Below, in pieces: positions 25,609-33,241 of a stretch of 64,000 bases of DNA. Below the pieces are notes generated by a model. That model saw only the letters and a list, made by a program, of their open reading frames with translations. It did not search any database and was not told the DNA's origin. The DNA lies in NCBI RefSeq assembly GCF_015732185.1, contig NZ_WIQM01000004.1, positions 248,001-312,000 on the forward strand, given 5' to 3'. Numbering within the stretch: the stretch's first letter is position 1; every line of letters begins with the position of its first letter. Source of the DNA: Pectinatus haikarae. GTDB taxonomy: Bacteria; Bacillota; Negativicutes; Selenomonadales; Selenomonadaceae. A program made the position numbers and the translations under genes.

Positions 25609-26712
25609 ATGCAGACAATGAAATTTGCTATGCCGACGAAAATATTTTTTGGGAAAAATTGCATAAGAGAACATCATGATATTTTTACACTGGGGAAAAA
25701 GGCTCTGTTGGTAACGGGACGTCATTCAGCTAAAATAAACGGTTCGCAGGATGATGTTGAAGCGGTTTTACGCGGCAATCATATACCGTATGCTGTGTTT
25801 AACGAAGTTGACAGCAATCCAGATATTCCTACTGTATACAAGGGTGCGGCGGCAGCCAAGGCAGAAGGCGCTGATTTCATTATTGCCATAGGGGGAGGAT
25901 CACCTATGGATGCGGCAAAGGGAATCGCATTGCTTGCGTGTCAGGATATTGCCGAAAATGATTTATTTTCCGGCACTTATGCCGAAAAAGTGCTGCCGAT
26001 GATACATATTCCGACCACTTCAGGCACGGGAAGTGAAGTAACGCCTTATTCTATTCTATCCAATCATTTGGCGCAGACCAAAAGTACAATTGCGACTCCT
26101 TTGATTTTTCCGGCATATGCATTGTTGGACCCAGCTTATCAAAAAAATTTGCCTGTTAGTATAACAGTCAATACGGCACTTGATGCGCTTTCTCATAATA
26201 TCGAAAGTGCGTTGTCAATAAAAATTAACCCTTTGATTGGCCAGATAGCGCAAAGCGGTATCAAGCAGATTGGTGAATGCCTGCCTGCTTTGGCAGAAGG
26301 CGGATTTACCGAAGAAATACGTGCTAAACTTATGTATGGTTCTTTGGCAGGAGGGCTTTGCATAGCCCATACGGGAACCAATATCGTTCATTCGCTGGGT
26401 TATTCTCTTACATATTTCCGTAATATAGATCACGGGCGGGCCAATGCACTTACCATTGCCAGTTATCTCCATTTCATTGCAGCCGGTGCTCCGGAAAAAG
26501 TTTCATCTATTCTGTCGGCGATGCAATTTAATAATATCGAACAATTCAGACAATATATCGATCAAATTCTTGGAAAGAAAGAAGATTTTACTGTAAGCGA
26601 ATTGCAAAAATATACACAGATAGCTCTAAAGGCAAAAAACATAAATACAAGTCTTATTGCTCCGGATGAAAGTGCTGTAATGGGATTTTATACTGACAGT
26701 TTGCTGCGTTAA
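25609..26712 (+). CDS. Iron-containing (group III) alcohol dehydrogenase
   Basis: A 367-residue NAD(P)-dependent dehydrogenase. The nucleotide site GGGSPMDAAKG, TTSGTGSEVT and metal ligands are visible: D and H in ALDALSHNIES, H in CIAHTGTNIVHSLGY and H in NIDHGRANAL. The start at 25609 is used because AAAGAGGTC lies just upstream and the conserved protein begins there; the open frame before it spans the promoter. Family members reduce aldehydes such as malonate or succinate semialdehyde, or oxidise 1,3-diols. Its place opposite pucR and next to an omega-aminotransferase suggests semialdehyde reduction, for example to 3-hydroxypropionate. That is inference. Confidence 0.9.
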   Translation: MQTMKFAMPTKIFFGKNCIREHHDIFTLGKKALLVTGRHSAKINGSQDDVEAVLRGNHIPYAVFNEVDSNPDIPTVYKGAAAAKAEGADFIIAIGGGSPMDAAKGIALLACQDIAENDLFSGTYAEKVLPMIHIPTTSGTGSEVTPYSILSNHLAQTKSTIATPLIFPAYALLDPAYQKNLPVSITVNTALDALSHNIESALSIKINPLIGQIAQSGIKQIGECLPALAEGGFTEEIRAKLMYGSLAGGLCIAHTGTNIVHSLGYSLTYFRNIDHGRANALTIASYLHFIAAGAPEKVSSILSAMQFNNIEQFRQYIDQILGKKEDFTVSELQKYTQIALKAKNINTSLIAPDESAVMGFYTDSLLR

Positions 26713-26805
26713 TTGTTCGAAAGCTGCTGTCGGAGGACGAACGTAAAAAGGATAATAATCCATGAATGAAGATGACTGCGGTTATCGGATAAAGTGCGCT
26801 TTTGT

Positions 26806-26844
26806 AACAGGAAGCTCTTGTTTTAATGAGCTTCCTGTTATTTT
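26806..26844 (+). terminator. Intrinsic terminator after the alcohol dehydrogenase
   Basis: A perfect 12-bp stem AACAGGAAGCTC / GAGCTTCCTGTT with a 10-base loop is followed by ATTTTTAT. Confidence 0.85.
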
Positions 26845-26873
26845 TATGCGCTGACCTGTTTTTTGCTGGGAAT

Positions 26874-27341
26874 TTATTCGTGTTCTTTGCCTGTAATAGC
26901 GGATATTTCTATTTTCAGTACGGTTGTTTTGGCTAATGCTCTTTCTATATATTTCAGACCTTCATCGTAAAAATCAGGACTGTATTTTTTTATTAGAGCG
27001 GAAAGCCCCCTTTTTTTATCTGTTTCGTCATTGACCATTGTGATTTTACCGAAAACAATGGCTGATTTGAATTTGGTAGAAAATTTTTGCGGCATGAGCT
27101 GTATATCTATGACAGCAGATAGGCAGACATTTGCATTGCGTGCTATATTTTCCAATTTATAACCTGCTGAAGCGCAGTGCAGATATATGGTATTGTCTTC
27201 ATAAACGAAGCTTATCGGTATAGCGTAAGGTTTGTTTTCCTCATTAATCATTGATAAGGTAGCAAACTGCGCTTTTTGCAGAACATTTTCGGCATCTGCG
27301 TCAGATATCTGCCTGTCTTTTCTTCTCATTTCTCTGAGCAT
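26874..27341 (-). CDS. Pyridoxamine 5'-phosphate oxidase-like flavin protein
   Basis: A 155-residue protein of the split-barrel PNPOx-like family. Seen are RRKDRQISDADAENVLQKAQFATLSM, AIPISFVYEDNTIYLHCASAGYKLENIARN and a beta-rich end. These proteins bind FMN, haem or F420 and often act on small redox substrates, or simply protect against antibiotics such as nitroimidazoles (NimA branch). The start is inside the gntR gene (41-base overlap), with AAAGGA nine bases before the ATG at 27341, so translation is probably coupled to the regulator. Its substrate is unknown. Confidence 0.85.
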   Translation of the reverse strand: MLREMRRKDRQISDADAENVLQKAQFATLSMINEENKPYAIPISFVYEDNTIYLHCASAGYKLENIARNANVCLSAVIDIQLMPQKFSTKFKSAIVFGKITMVNDETDKKRGLSALIKKYSPDFYDEGLKYIERALAKTTVLKIEISAITGKEHE

Positions 27342-28086
27342 TTTCAAACATCCTTTCATTTTGTATACTCGATATTATTCTGAAACGGCTTTTGTAAGCA
27401 TCTGCCTTAGAGGTTGCATATTGAATAATATTGGAATCTTTGTCATATGTCAATATTCTGGTAACAGAAAGAGGATCACCTTTTTTCAAATTTAAGTGTG
27501 TAGCCTCCTGCATATCGGAACGTTTCACTTCTATGGTTTTGTCCTCTTTATAAGGAATGACATTATTTTCCTCCAACGTTTTAAATAAAGAAGCATTTGC
27601 AAAATCTGTTTCCAAAAGATGCGGGCAGATGTTCAGCGGAATATAATCGTCAGCTAAGGAATAAAGTTCGTTATTTACGTAGCGCAATCTTTTTAGATGA
27701 AAAACCATCTCTTCCTTTTTTAAATTCAAAGAGGCGGCAATATCAGTATGCGGGAATTCAATATCCTGTTGCAAAACGTAACTTTTTGTAAATTTACCGG
27801 CAGAACTTAAAACCTGGAAAAGCCCCAATCCATGACCACTGGTATTAGAATAATCAATCGGCACTTTGTTGCCGATATAAAAAGAACCACGTCCCTGAAT
27901 TTTTGTTATGATTTTTTCCCGTTCCAGATTTTCAAGGGCTTTGCGTATAGTAGGACGGCTGACATTAAATTGCTGACATAATTCACGTTCACCGGACAAT
28001 GGCGAAAAGTAAGCCATATCGTTAAAACTGGCTAAAAGAGCCTGCTGTACCTTTAAGTGCAAGGGACTTGTTTTTTCATTTTCCAT
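27301..28086 (-). CDS. GntR/HutC-family regulator with UTRA domain
   Basis: A 261-residue regulator. An N-terminal winged helix (about 1-70; CQQFNVSRPTIRKALENLEREKIITKIQGRGSFYIG) is followed by a UTRA effector domain (about 90-240). UTRA domains sense small molecules such as sugar phosphates or amino acids. The gene is divergent from the TPI-like/yjbQ operon, whose promoter contains two copies of a palindrome, the likely operator. It overlaps the PNPOx-like gene downstream. Confidence 0.92.
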   Translation of the reverse strand: MENEKTSPLHLKVQQALLASFNDMAYFSPLSGERELCQQFNVSRPTIRKALENLEREKIITKIQGRGSFYIGNKVPIDYSNTSGHGLGLFQVLSSAGKFTKSYVLQQDIEFPHTDIAASLNLKKEEMVFHLKRLRYVNNELYSLADDYIPLNICPHLLETDFANASLFKTLEENNVIPYKEDKTIEVKRSDMQEATHLNLKKGDPLSVTRILTYDKDSNIIQYATSKADAYKSRFRIISSIQNERMFENAQRNEKKRQADI

Positions 28087-28237
28087 TTATTTTCTCCGTT
28101 ATTTATAACCTTGTAATTTATATTCTATTATAAACTATAGACATTATCAACTGAAATAAAAGCAAAGATATTTATTTCAGGACAGAATAAGATATATAGA
28201 TATATTAAAAAAATAAAAATATTTTTAATATTATGTC

Positions 28238-28266
28238 TTGATAATATATATTACCGATGGTAATAT
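28238..28266 (+). promoter_or_regulatory. Promoter of the TPI-like/yjbQ operon
   Basis: TTGATA (28238-28243) is 17 bp from TAATAT (28261-28266). RBS TTGGAGG precedes the ATG at 28311. Confidence 0.7.
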
Positions 28267-28285
28267 ATATTATAACCGATGGTAA
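28251..28285. promoter_or_regulatory. Tandem operators, probably for the divergent GntR-type regulator
   Basis: Two near-identical palindromes, TTACCGATGGTAA (28251-28263) and TAACCGATGGTAA (28273-28285), have centres 22 bp apart, about two helical turns. One lies between -35 and -10 and the other overlaps the start site of the TPI-like/yjbQ promoter. This placement fits repression. Confidence 0.7.
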
Positions 28286-28310
28286 TAATATATAGTTTGG
28301 AGGTATTGAA

Positions 28311-29000
28311 ATGGGAAAAGTAAGAAGTCCCTTCTTAGTTGTCAATCCTAAATCGTATTTGTATGGTAAAAAATCTCTCGAGTTAGCGCAGGCAGTCGAT
28401 AAAATAGCTCAAGAAAGTGGTCTGCAGATTTTTTTTACCTGTCCTTTTGCTGATATTCGTTACGTCAGAGAAAACACCGGCTGCATTGTCGTTACGGCAC
28501 AGCATATGGAATCATTGAAACCGGGACGCGGAATGGGGCATATACTTCCTGAATCATTAAAGGATGCCGGAGCGGGAGCCGTTTTCCTGAATCATGCCGA
28601 AAATCAGCTGACCTTATCCGAACTTTCCAAGACTATTGACCGTGCGAAAAAACTTTCGATGATAACTATAGCTTGTGCGGATTCATTATCGGAAGCATTG
28701 TCCATTGCCCGGTTTTCCCCGGATATTTTATTATGTGAACCCACTGATTTGATTGGGACAGGACAGGTAGCTGATAACAGCTATATTTTAGAGACCACGT
28801 CACAGATCAAAGCTGTTGATCCGGATATTGCTGTGATGGTTGCATCAGGCATAACTACAGCTGAGGATGTCTACAATGTTATCCGTCTCGGTGCTGACGG
28901 TACCGGCGGCACCAACGGTATTTTGAAAGCACCGGATCCCGTTGTCCGCGTTCAGGAAATGGCAGATGCCATGTTAAAAGCATACAAAGAAAAAGCATAA
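28311..29000 (+). CDS. Archaeal-type triose-phosphate isomerase homologue
   Basis: A 229-residue TIM-barrel protein. Length and sequence pattern match the short archaeal TPI branch, not the usual bacterial TpiA of about 250 residues. Catalytic positions are kept: Lys in VVNPKSYLYG, His in VFLNHAENQL and Glu in LCEPTDLIGTG; GHILPESLKDAGAGA is also characteristic. The phosphate-loop positions differ (VASGITT and GGTNGILKA in place of GAGIS and LLASGV), so the substrate may be another phosphorylated aldose or ketose. It is the first gene of a two-gene operon with yjbQ, divergent from and probably repressed by the GntR/UTRA regulator. Confidence 0.8.
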   Translation: MGKVRSPFLVVNPKSYLYGKKSLELAQAVDKIAQESGLQIFFTCPFADIRYVRENTGCIVVTAQHMESLKPGRGMGHILPESLKDAGAGAVFLNHAENQLTLSELSKTIDRAKKLSMITIACADSLSEALSIARFSPDILLCEPTDLIGTGQVADNSYILETTSQIKAVDPDIAVMVASGITTAEDVYNVIRLGADGTGGTNGILKAPDPVVRVQEMADAMLKAYKEKA

Positions 29001-29018
29001 TAACAGGAGGTCAAAAAA

Positions 29019-29540
29019 ATGACTGTATATAAAGAAACCATTTCTTTGCAATCTCACGGACAGAGGCCGACATTTATTGACATAACAACTCAGGTGAAAG
29101 AGACTATCGCGAAAAGCAATATTCGAAACGGCATATGCACCGTAATATCACCGCATACAACCTGCGCTGTTTTTTTTGAAGAATTTGTTCATGATCGCGA
29201 TAAAAATGGAGATGAATTTCTTCAAACGGACTTAAACAATGTTTTGAAAAAAATAATTCCTGATAATACCGCCCAGGGACAATATAATTATCCCGGCGAA
29301 AAGCATTATCAGGAAGTGGAATCCTGGCCTGAAGCAGAATTTTATCTCCCGGGGGGAGACCGCGATGCACTCTTAAACTGCGATGCGCATTTAAAAGCTA
29401 CTCTTATAGGATCAAGCCAGATATTCGATGTTGAAGAAGGAACTTTAGGGGTCGGTACTACAGGCTATATTTATTTTGTGGATTTCGACAGAGCCAGACA
29501 ACGCACCAGAAAATGTAAGATAATAATTATGGGAGAATAA
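29019..29540 (+). CDS. YjbQ/UPF0047 family protein
   Basis: A 173-residue protein of the UPF0047 family (annotated elsewhere as a secondary thiamine-phosphate synthase because E. coli YjbQ has weak such activity). The metal-site pattern is seen in ISPHTTCAVFFEE and DAHLKATLIGSSQ, with a C-terminal EGTLGVGTTGYIYFVDFD. It is longer than the usual 130-140 residues because of an insert of about 30 residues (NYPGEKHYQEVESWPEAEFY region). RBS AGGAGG precedes the ATG, 18 bases after the TPI-like gene. Its true reaction is not known; the neighbour suggests sugar-phosphate metabolism. Confidence 0.88.
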   Translation: MTVYKETISLQSHGQRPTFIDITTQVKETIAKSNIRNGICTVISPHTTCAVFFEEFVHDRDKNGDEFLQTDLNNVLKKIIPDNTAQGQYNYPGEKHYQEVESWPEAEFYLPGGDRDALLNCDAHLKATLIGSSQIFDVEEGTLGVGTTGYIYFVDFDRARQRTRKCKIIIMGE

Positions 29541-29560
29541 TTATTATACCAATGGATTTT

Positions 29561-29592
29561 GAGGTTCCTGCGGACAGGAGCCTCTTTTTTTT
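29561..29592 (+). terminator. Intrinsic terminator after yjbQ
   Basis: GAGGTTCCTG pairs with CAGGAGCCTC (one wobble, loop CGGA) and is followed by eight Ts. The T-run overlaps the stop of the convergent MFS gene. Confidence 0.88.
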
Positions 29593-30784
29593 ATGCAGTC
29601 AGACTTTGCTTATCTGTTTTTTCTTCAAAGGGTTTCACTAAAATAAAAGAGCATATTGCCGCCAGTAAGGCAAATACTGTCAATAATTCCATGGTCGCAG
29701 TCAGACCGTACTTGTCTGCGAATATACCCATCAAAGGAATGACCATACCGCCTACACTGAAGTAAAGGCCCAATGTGACACCGGATGCAAAACCTACACT
29801 GCGTGCCAAATAATTTTGACCCAGGACAACAATGGAACTGAATGGAGAGAAGATGGCAAAACCGATCGGTATCATCAGTACATAGCCAATAACGGCATTT
29901 TCCGTACGCGACAGCAGAAAGACCATAGGAACGAGAAGCGCATAGCTTATTTGCACTATTTTCAAATAGCCAAATTTGTCGGCCATCATTCCCCCGATCA
30001 TCGTCGTAACAATGCCGAACATAAACAAGATGGTCAGCGCAGAACTAGCTGCAGCCTCAGAAAGTCCCATCTGAGCTACAAGATATAAAGGAATAAAGCT
30101 TCTCAACCCGCAAATAACAAGTGAACTGCAAACGATCAGCATAGTAAGCCTCGAAAAAGCACTCCAATGATTTTCTCTGTCGGGTATCGTTGAATTATTA
30201 TTTCTTTTTTCAAAATTTGTACTGGTTGCTTCTATTTCTTTTTTTATATTGGGCACAATAAACAATAAGATAATAGACATCACCAGTGCAAGTATACTGA
30301 AAACTAATGTGCCTTTCATGCCAAAAGCACTTATAAAGGCCACTACAATTACGGGTCCAAAAGCAAATCCGGCGTTTCCGCCCATAGAAAAGATACTTAA
30401 TGCAGTTCCTTTTTTTTCACCCGAGATCTTATTGACCATGCGCGCTGCCTCTGGATGGAATATAGCACTGCCGATTCCGCTTACAGTCACTACCGCAAAA
30501 ATAATCCAATAATCTTCAAAAAGACCAATGGCACCCATTGCCACACCCGAAAGGCAGATCCCTAATGACATTATCCACACTTTGGAAATCCTGTCTGCCA
30601 GCCAGCCGAAAGTAGGCTGAACGATAGATGACAAGAAGCATGCCGCAAACATCAGCCCTGATACATCCTTATAATTCATGCCATAATTCGCAATGAAAAA
30701 AGGCAGTACAGCAGGTAAGATACCCATGCCTATATCATTGAAGAAATGTCCGGCAGATAATGCATACACGTATTTTTGCGTCAT
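29591..30784 (-). CDS. MFS exporter related to fosmidomycin-resistance proteins
   Basis: A 397-residue transporter with about 12 helices. The N-terminal ALSAGHFFNDIGMGILPAVLPF and the loop GWLADRISKVWI are typical of the FSR-like branch of major facilitator exporters. A central charged loop (about 195-215, KKEIEATSTNFEKRNNNS) separates the two six-helix halves. It lies 18 bases after a MarR-family gene in the same direction. The pair looks like a repressor-exporter operon induced by a toxic small molecule. The substrate is unknown. Confidence 0.88.
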   Translation of the reverse strand: MTQKYVYALSAGHFFNDIGMGILPAVLPFFIANYGMNYKDVSGLMFAACFLSSIVQPTFGWLADRISKVWIMSLGICLSGVAMGAIGLFEDYWIIFAVVTVSGIGSAIFHPEAARMVNKISGEKKGTALSIFSMGGNAGFAFGPVIVVAFISAFGMKGTLVFSILALVMSIILLFIVPNIKKEIEATSTNFEKRNNNSTIPDRENHWSAFSRLTMLIVCSSLVICGLRSFIPLYLVAQMGLSEAAASSALTILFMFGIVTTMIGGMMADKFGYLKIVQISYALLVPMVFLLSRTENAVIGYVLMIPIGFAIFSPFSSIVVLGQNYLARSVGFASGVTLGLYFSVGGMVIPLMGIFADKYGLTATMELLTVFALLAAICSFILVKPFEEKTDKQSLTA

Positions 30785-30802
30785 AAAAAGTCCTCCGTTT
30801 TT

Positions 30803-31258
30803 CTATTTTAAAATTTCTTTTGAATGCTTATCATACATAATATTTATATCTTCCAAAAATTTTAAGATGACATTTTGTTCTGCCGATGTATAAGCCTTTA
30901 AAAGTGCTAATTTATTTTGCATAGCCTTATCATGGTATATTCTGTGTGTTACGTAAATTTCTTTTCCTGTGTCTGTTAAATAAAAATACAGCTCTTTATT
31001 ATTTTCCACTTTTTTGTGACAGTCAATTAATTTTTTTCTCAGCAATTTTTTACAAATTTTGCTTATTGCTCCTCTGGTCATTTTCATAGAAGCGGCTATT
31101 TTTGTTACATTAGCATCTTTTGTCTTACCTATATTATCTATACAGTGGGCCTCCGCCAAATGGATACCTTCAAATATTTTTTCATGGCATTGTTTTAAAA
31201 TGTCAGGGCGTTCCTGAAATTTTGTAAGAGATTTTATGATCTGCATGGTTGTGTCCAT
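30803..31258 (-). CDS. MarR-family regulator
   Basis: A 151-residue winged-helix regulator. The recognition region KIAASMKMTRGAISKICKKLLRKKLIDCHKKVENNKELYFYLTDTGKEIY is typical of MarR. It probably represses itself and the exporter downstream: a perfect palindrome with 13-bp arms lies between its -10 element and its start codon. Its RBS is GGGAG. Confidence 0.92.
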   Translation of the reverse strand: MDTTMQIIKSLTKFQERPDILKQCHEKIFEGIHLAEAHCIDNIGKTKDANVTKIAASMKMTRGAISKICKKLLRKKLIDCHKKVENNKELYFYLTDTGKEIYVTHRIYHDKAMQNKLALLKAYTSAEQNVILKFLEDINIMYDKHSKEILK

Positions 31259-31274
31259 ATATCATTTCTCCCTG

Positions 31275-31302
31275 TTGTATTGTTTCCTTGGAAACAATAC
31301 AA
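31275..31302. promoter_or_regulatory. MarR operator
   Basis: A perfect palindrome TTGTATTGTTTCC-TT-GGAAACAATACAA lies 17 bases from the marR start codon and just downstream of a minus-strand promoter (TTTACA, 17 bp, TATACT). MarR regulators commonly use such sites. Confidence 0.75.
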
Positions 31303-31348
31303 GTATAGCATAAGTTCATTTTTCTGTAAATATACTTATGCTATACTT
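31301..31348. promoter_or_regulatory. Mirror-image divergent promoter repeat between marR and phzF-like genes
   Basis: AAGTATAGCATAAGT (31301-31315) and its exact reverse complement ACTTATGCTATACTT (31334-31348) flank 18 bp. Each arm contains TATACT, a -10 element, facing outward: the left arm for marR on the minus strand, the right arm for the phzF-like gene on the plus strand. The MarR operator touches the left arm. Confidence 0.55.
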
Positions 31349-31415
31349 AATCAAGGCTGCTGAAGAAATTCAGTTAATAATACTGAATCACTTATAGTTA
31401 GATAATGGAGAAAGG

Positions 31416-32300
31416 ATGCTATTCGTGCAATATACTTATGATCTCTATGCATTAAATGCATTTTCCATAAAAGACACAGGAGGAAATGCGGCTGCGGTTA
31501 TGTTGGACAGCAATGGGGTATCGGAAGAAAGTATGTTGAAAATTGCTGCAAAAATTAATTTTTCCGAGACAGCTTTTTTGCGAAAATTTTCTTCTGAAAA
31601 TTATGGAACACGCTTTTTTACGCCAAACAAAGAAGTATCACTCTGCGGACATGCAACAATTGCTGCATTTACTTTGCTGCGCGAGAAGAATATAATTCCG
31701 TATGATAAAGTTATCTGTCAGAAAACACTTGCCGGTATGCTGACAGTACATATCGAAAAAAGTACCGTATTTATGGAACAGGCGCTTCCTGTTTTTTATG
31801 AACATGCCCCTTGCAGAAAAGAAATAGCTCCCTGCCTAAATGTATCGGAAGATGATATTTTCAATAATTTACCGATTCAAATCGTTTCGACAGGACTAAA
31901 GGATATTTTAGTTCCCATAAAAAATCTGGGTAGCCTGCTTTCTGTAAAACCAAATTTTGAGTTAATAAAGAAAATCAGTGAAAAATACGGCACTGTTGGT
32001 ATTCATGCGTTTACGCTTGATACATTGCATGAAGGAACAGCACACTGCCGGAATTTTGCTCCTTTATATGATATTCCGGAAGAGTCGGCCACAGGAACAT
32101 CTAACGGGGCGCTCGCATGTTATCTTTACCGAAATAAGATTGTTCCTCTCAGCAATAATATTCTAAAATTTGAGCAGGGCTACGTAATGAATAAGCCTTC
32201 GGAGATTATCACTAAAATCATAGCTGCCGATAATTGTATCAGGAAAATTTTAGTGGGCGGACAGGCCTTTGTAACAGAGCTGCTGCACATCACGGTATGA
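31416..32300 (+). CDS. PhzF-family isomerase
   Basis: A 294-residue protein of the diaminopimelate-epimerase-like PhzF fold. The two halves are visible: NAFSIKDTGGNAAAV at the N terminus with the conserved catalytic glutamate region NFSETAFLRK, FTPNKEVSLCGHATIA, and the second-half ATGTSNGALACYL. Stand-alone members outside phenazine clusters are enzymes of uncertain substrate. The ATG at 31416 has GGAG five bases upstream; a GTG nine bases on is possible. It is divergent from marR and its 3' end overlaps the convergent DUF1848 gene by 11 bases. Confidence 0.88.
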   Translation: MLFVQYTYDLYALNAFSIKDTGGNAAAVMLDSNGVSEESMLKIAAKINFSETAFLRKFSSENYGTRFFTPNKEVSLCGHATIAAFTLLREKNIIPYDKVICQKTLAGMLTVHIEKSTVFMEQALPVFYEHAPCRKEIAPCLNVSEDDIFNNLPIQIVSTGLKDILVPIKNLGSLLSVKPNFELIKKISEKYGTVGIHAFTLDTLHEGTAHCRNFAPLYDIPEESATGTSNGALACYLYRNKIVPLSNNILKFEQGYVMNKPSEIITKIIAADNCIRKILVGGQAFVTELLHITV

Positions 32301-33237
32301 AAAATAACCGTTGGCATTGTTCCTTTACCGAAAGCATTTTCTTTTTAGTGATAACGGCTGCTTTGGGTATAGGTCCAAGCAGAACCGGTGCTGTTAGGGC
32401 ATGAAAGGCTGCACGATACTGTCCGCTTTGCGTGGAAGAAGCAGCGTAACAATATATGCAGCCATGTGGACAGGAATCATATGTGCCAATTTCCACACTT
32501 TCCATACAACCGCAGCCGGGACGCTGATTTGTATCTTTTTTTGAACGGACAGAGCAGCCGAGAATATTTTCAATTAGTTTTGCATCAATGCATGCGGCAT
32601 GTTCTATTCCATACTGCTGCAATTCTATTGCTTCACAGCAGGTTGCCAGCTGTATCTTGTGTTTGCGGGCAATTTTGGAAAAACCTTCCGCGATTCGCAG
32701 CATAGCTGATTCCTGCATTTGAATCAGTGCGGCATTTTGCAGGTTTTTACGTATTTTTGCATAAAAATCCAAAAAACTGAAAATACATCTACTCGTATAT
32801 CCTTCCAAAGCAGCAGCCATTTTATTAAATTGTTCTAAATGCCAGCTGGAATCAATCTGCTTTGTGCATATAATGGGATCATACCGCCATATTACTTTTT
32901 CGGCACCGATCAGCCTGCTAAGATCACGAAAAGTTTGTATCAATATGGTTTTAGACGGCAAATATTTTTCTATTTCCCGATCATACGGTGTTAAAGTAAA
33001 CTGGAAGTAAAACGGATATCCCATCGCAGCAATTTCATTTAATTTCGGAAGCATCGGCGCAGGATTCTTTGTCCAAAAGACAAAGCAGTCAACAGTCTCC
33101 GGCCGCAGCTCCACTCGGCTGTAGTTTAGAAGATTTCTTGGATTGGGAACTAATACATATCCTTCCCGCAGACGATTGAGCAGCCACGAAGAATAAAAAG
33201 CAGGAATATCCGTACGACGGCTGGCACTCACGATCAT
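32290..33237 (-). CDS. DUF1848 Fe-S protein
   Basis: A 315-residue protein of the DUF1848 family. The family opening MIVSASRRTDIPAFYSSW and VPNPRN are seen, with WTKNPAPM and FQFTLTPYDREIEKYLP. Near the C terminus is a cysteine-rich site RPGCGCMESVEIGTYDSC followed by CPHGCIYCYA. That CxxxCxxC pattern resembles a radical-SAM cluster site but lies at the C-terminal end, not the N-terminal end, of the protein. The function of the family is unknown. It is the last gene of an operon with adaA, an AlkD-like glycosylase and ogt, separated from adaA by four bases, which suggests a link to DNA alkylation damage or its repair. Confidence 0.88.
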   Translation of the reverse strand: MIVSASRRTDIPAFYSSWLLNRLREGYVLVPNPRNLLNYSRVELRPETVDCFVFWTKNPAPMLPKLNEIAAMGYPFYFQFTLTPYDREIEKYLPSKTILIQTFRDLSRLIGAEKVIWRYDPIICTKQIDSSWHLEQFNKMAAALEGYTSRCIFSFLDFYAKIRKNLQNAALIQMQESAMLRIAEGFSKIARKHKIQLATCCEAIELQQYGIEHAACIDAKLIENILGCSVRSKKDTNQRPGCGCMESVEIGTYDSCPHGCIYCYAASSTQSGQYRAAFHALTAPVLLGPIPKAAVITKKKMLSVKEQCQRLFFIP

Positions 33238-33241
33238 AGGT

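Noticed and set aside
29001-29018. TPP riboswitch for yjbQ
   Set aside because: The gene follows the TPI-like gene after 18 bases; there is no room and no THI box upstream of the operon.
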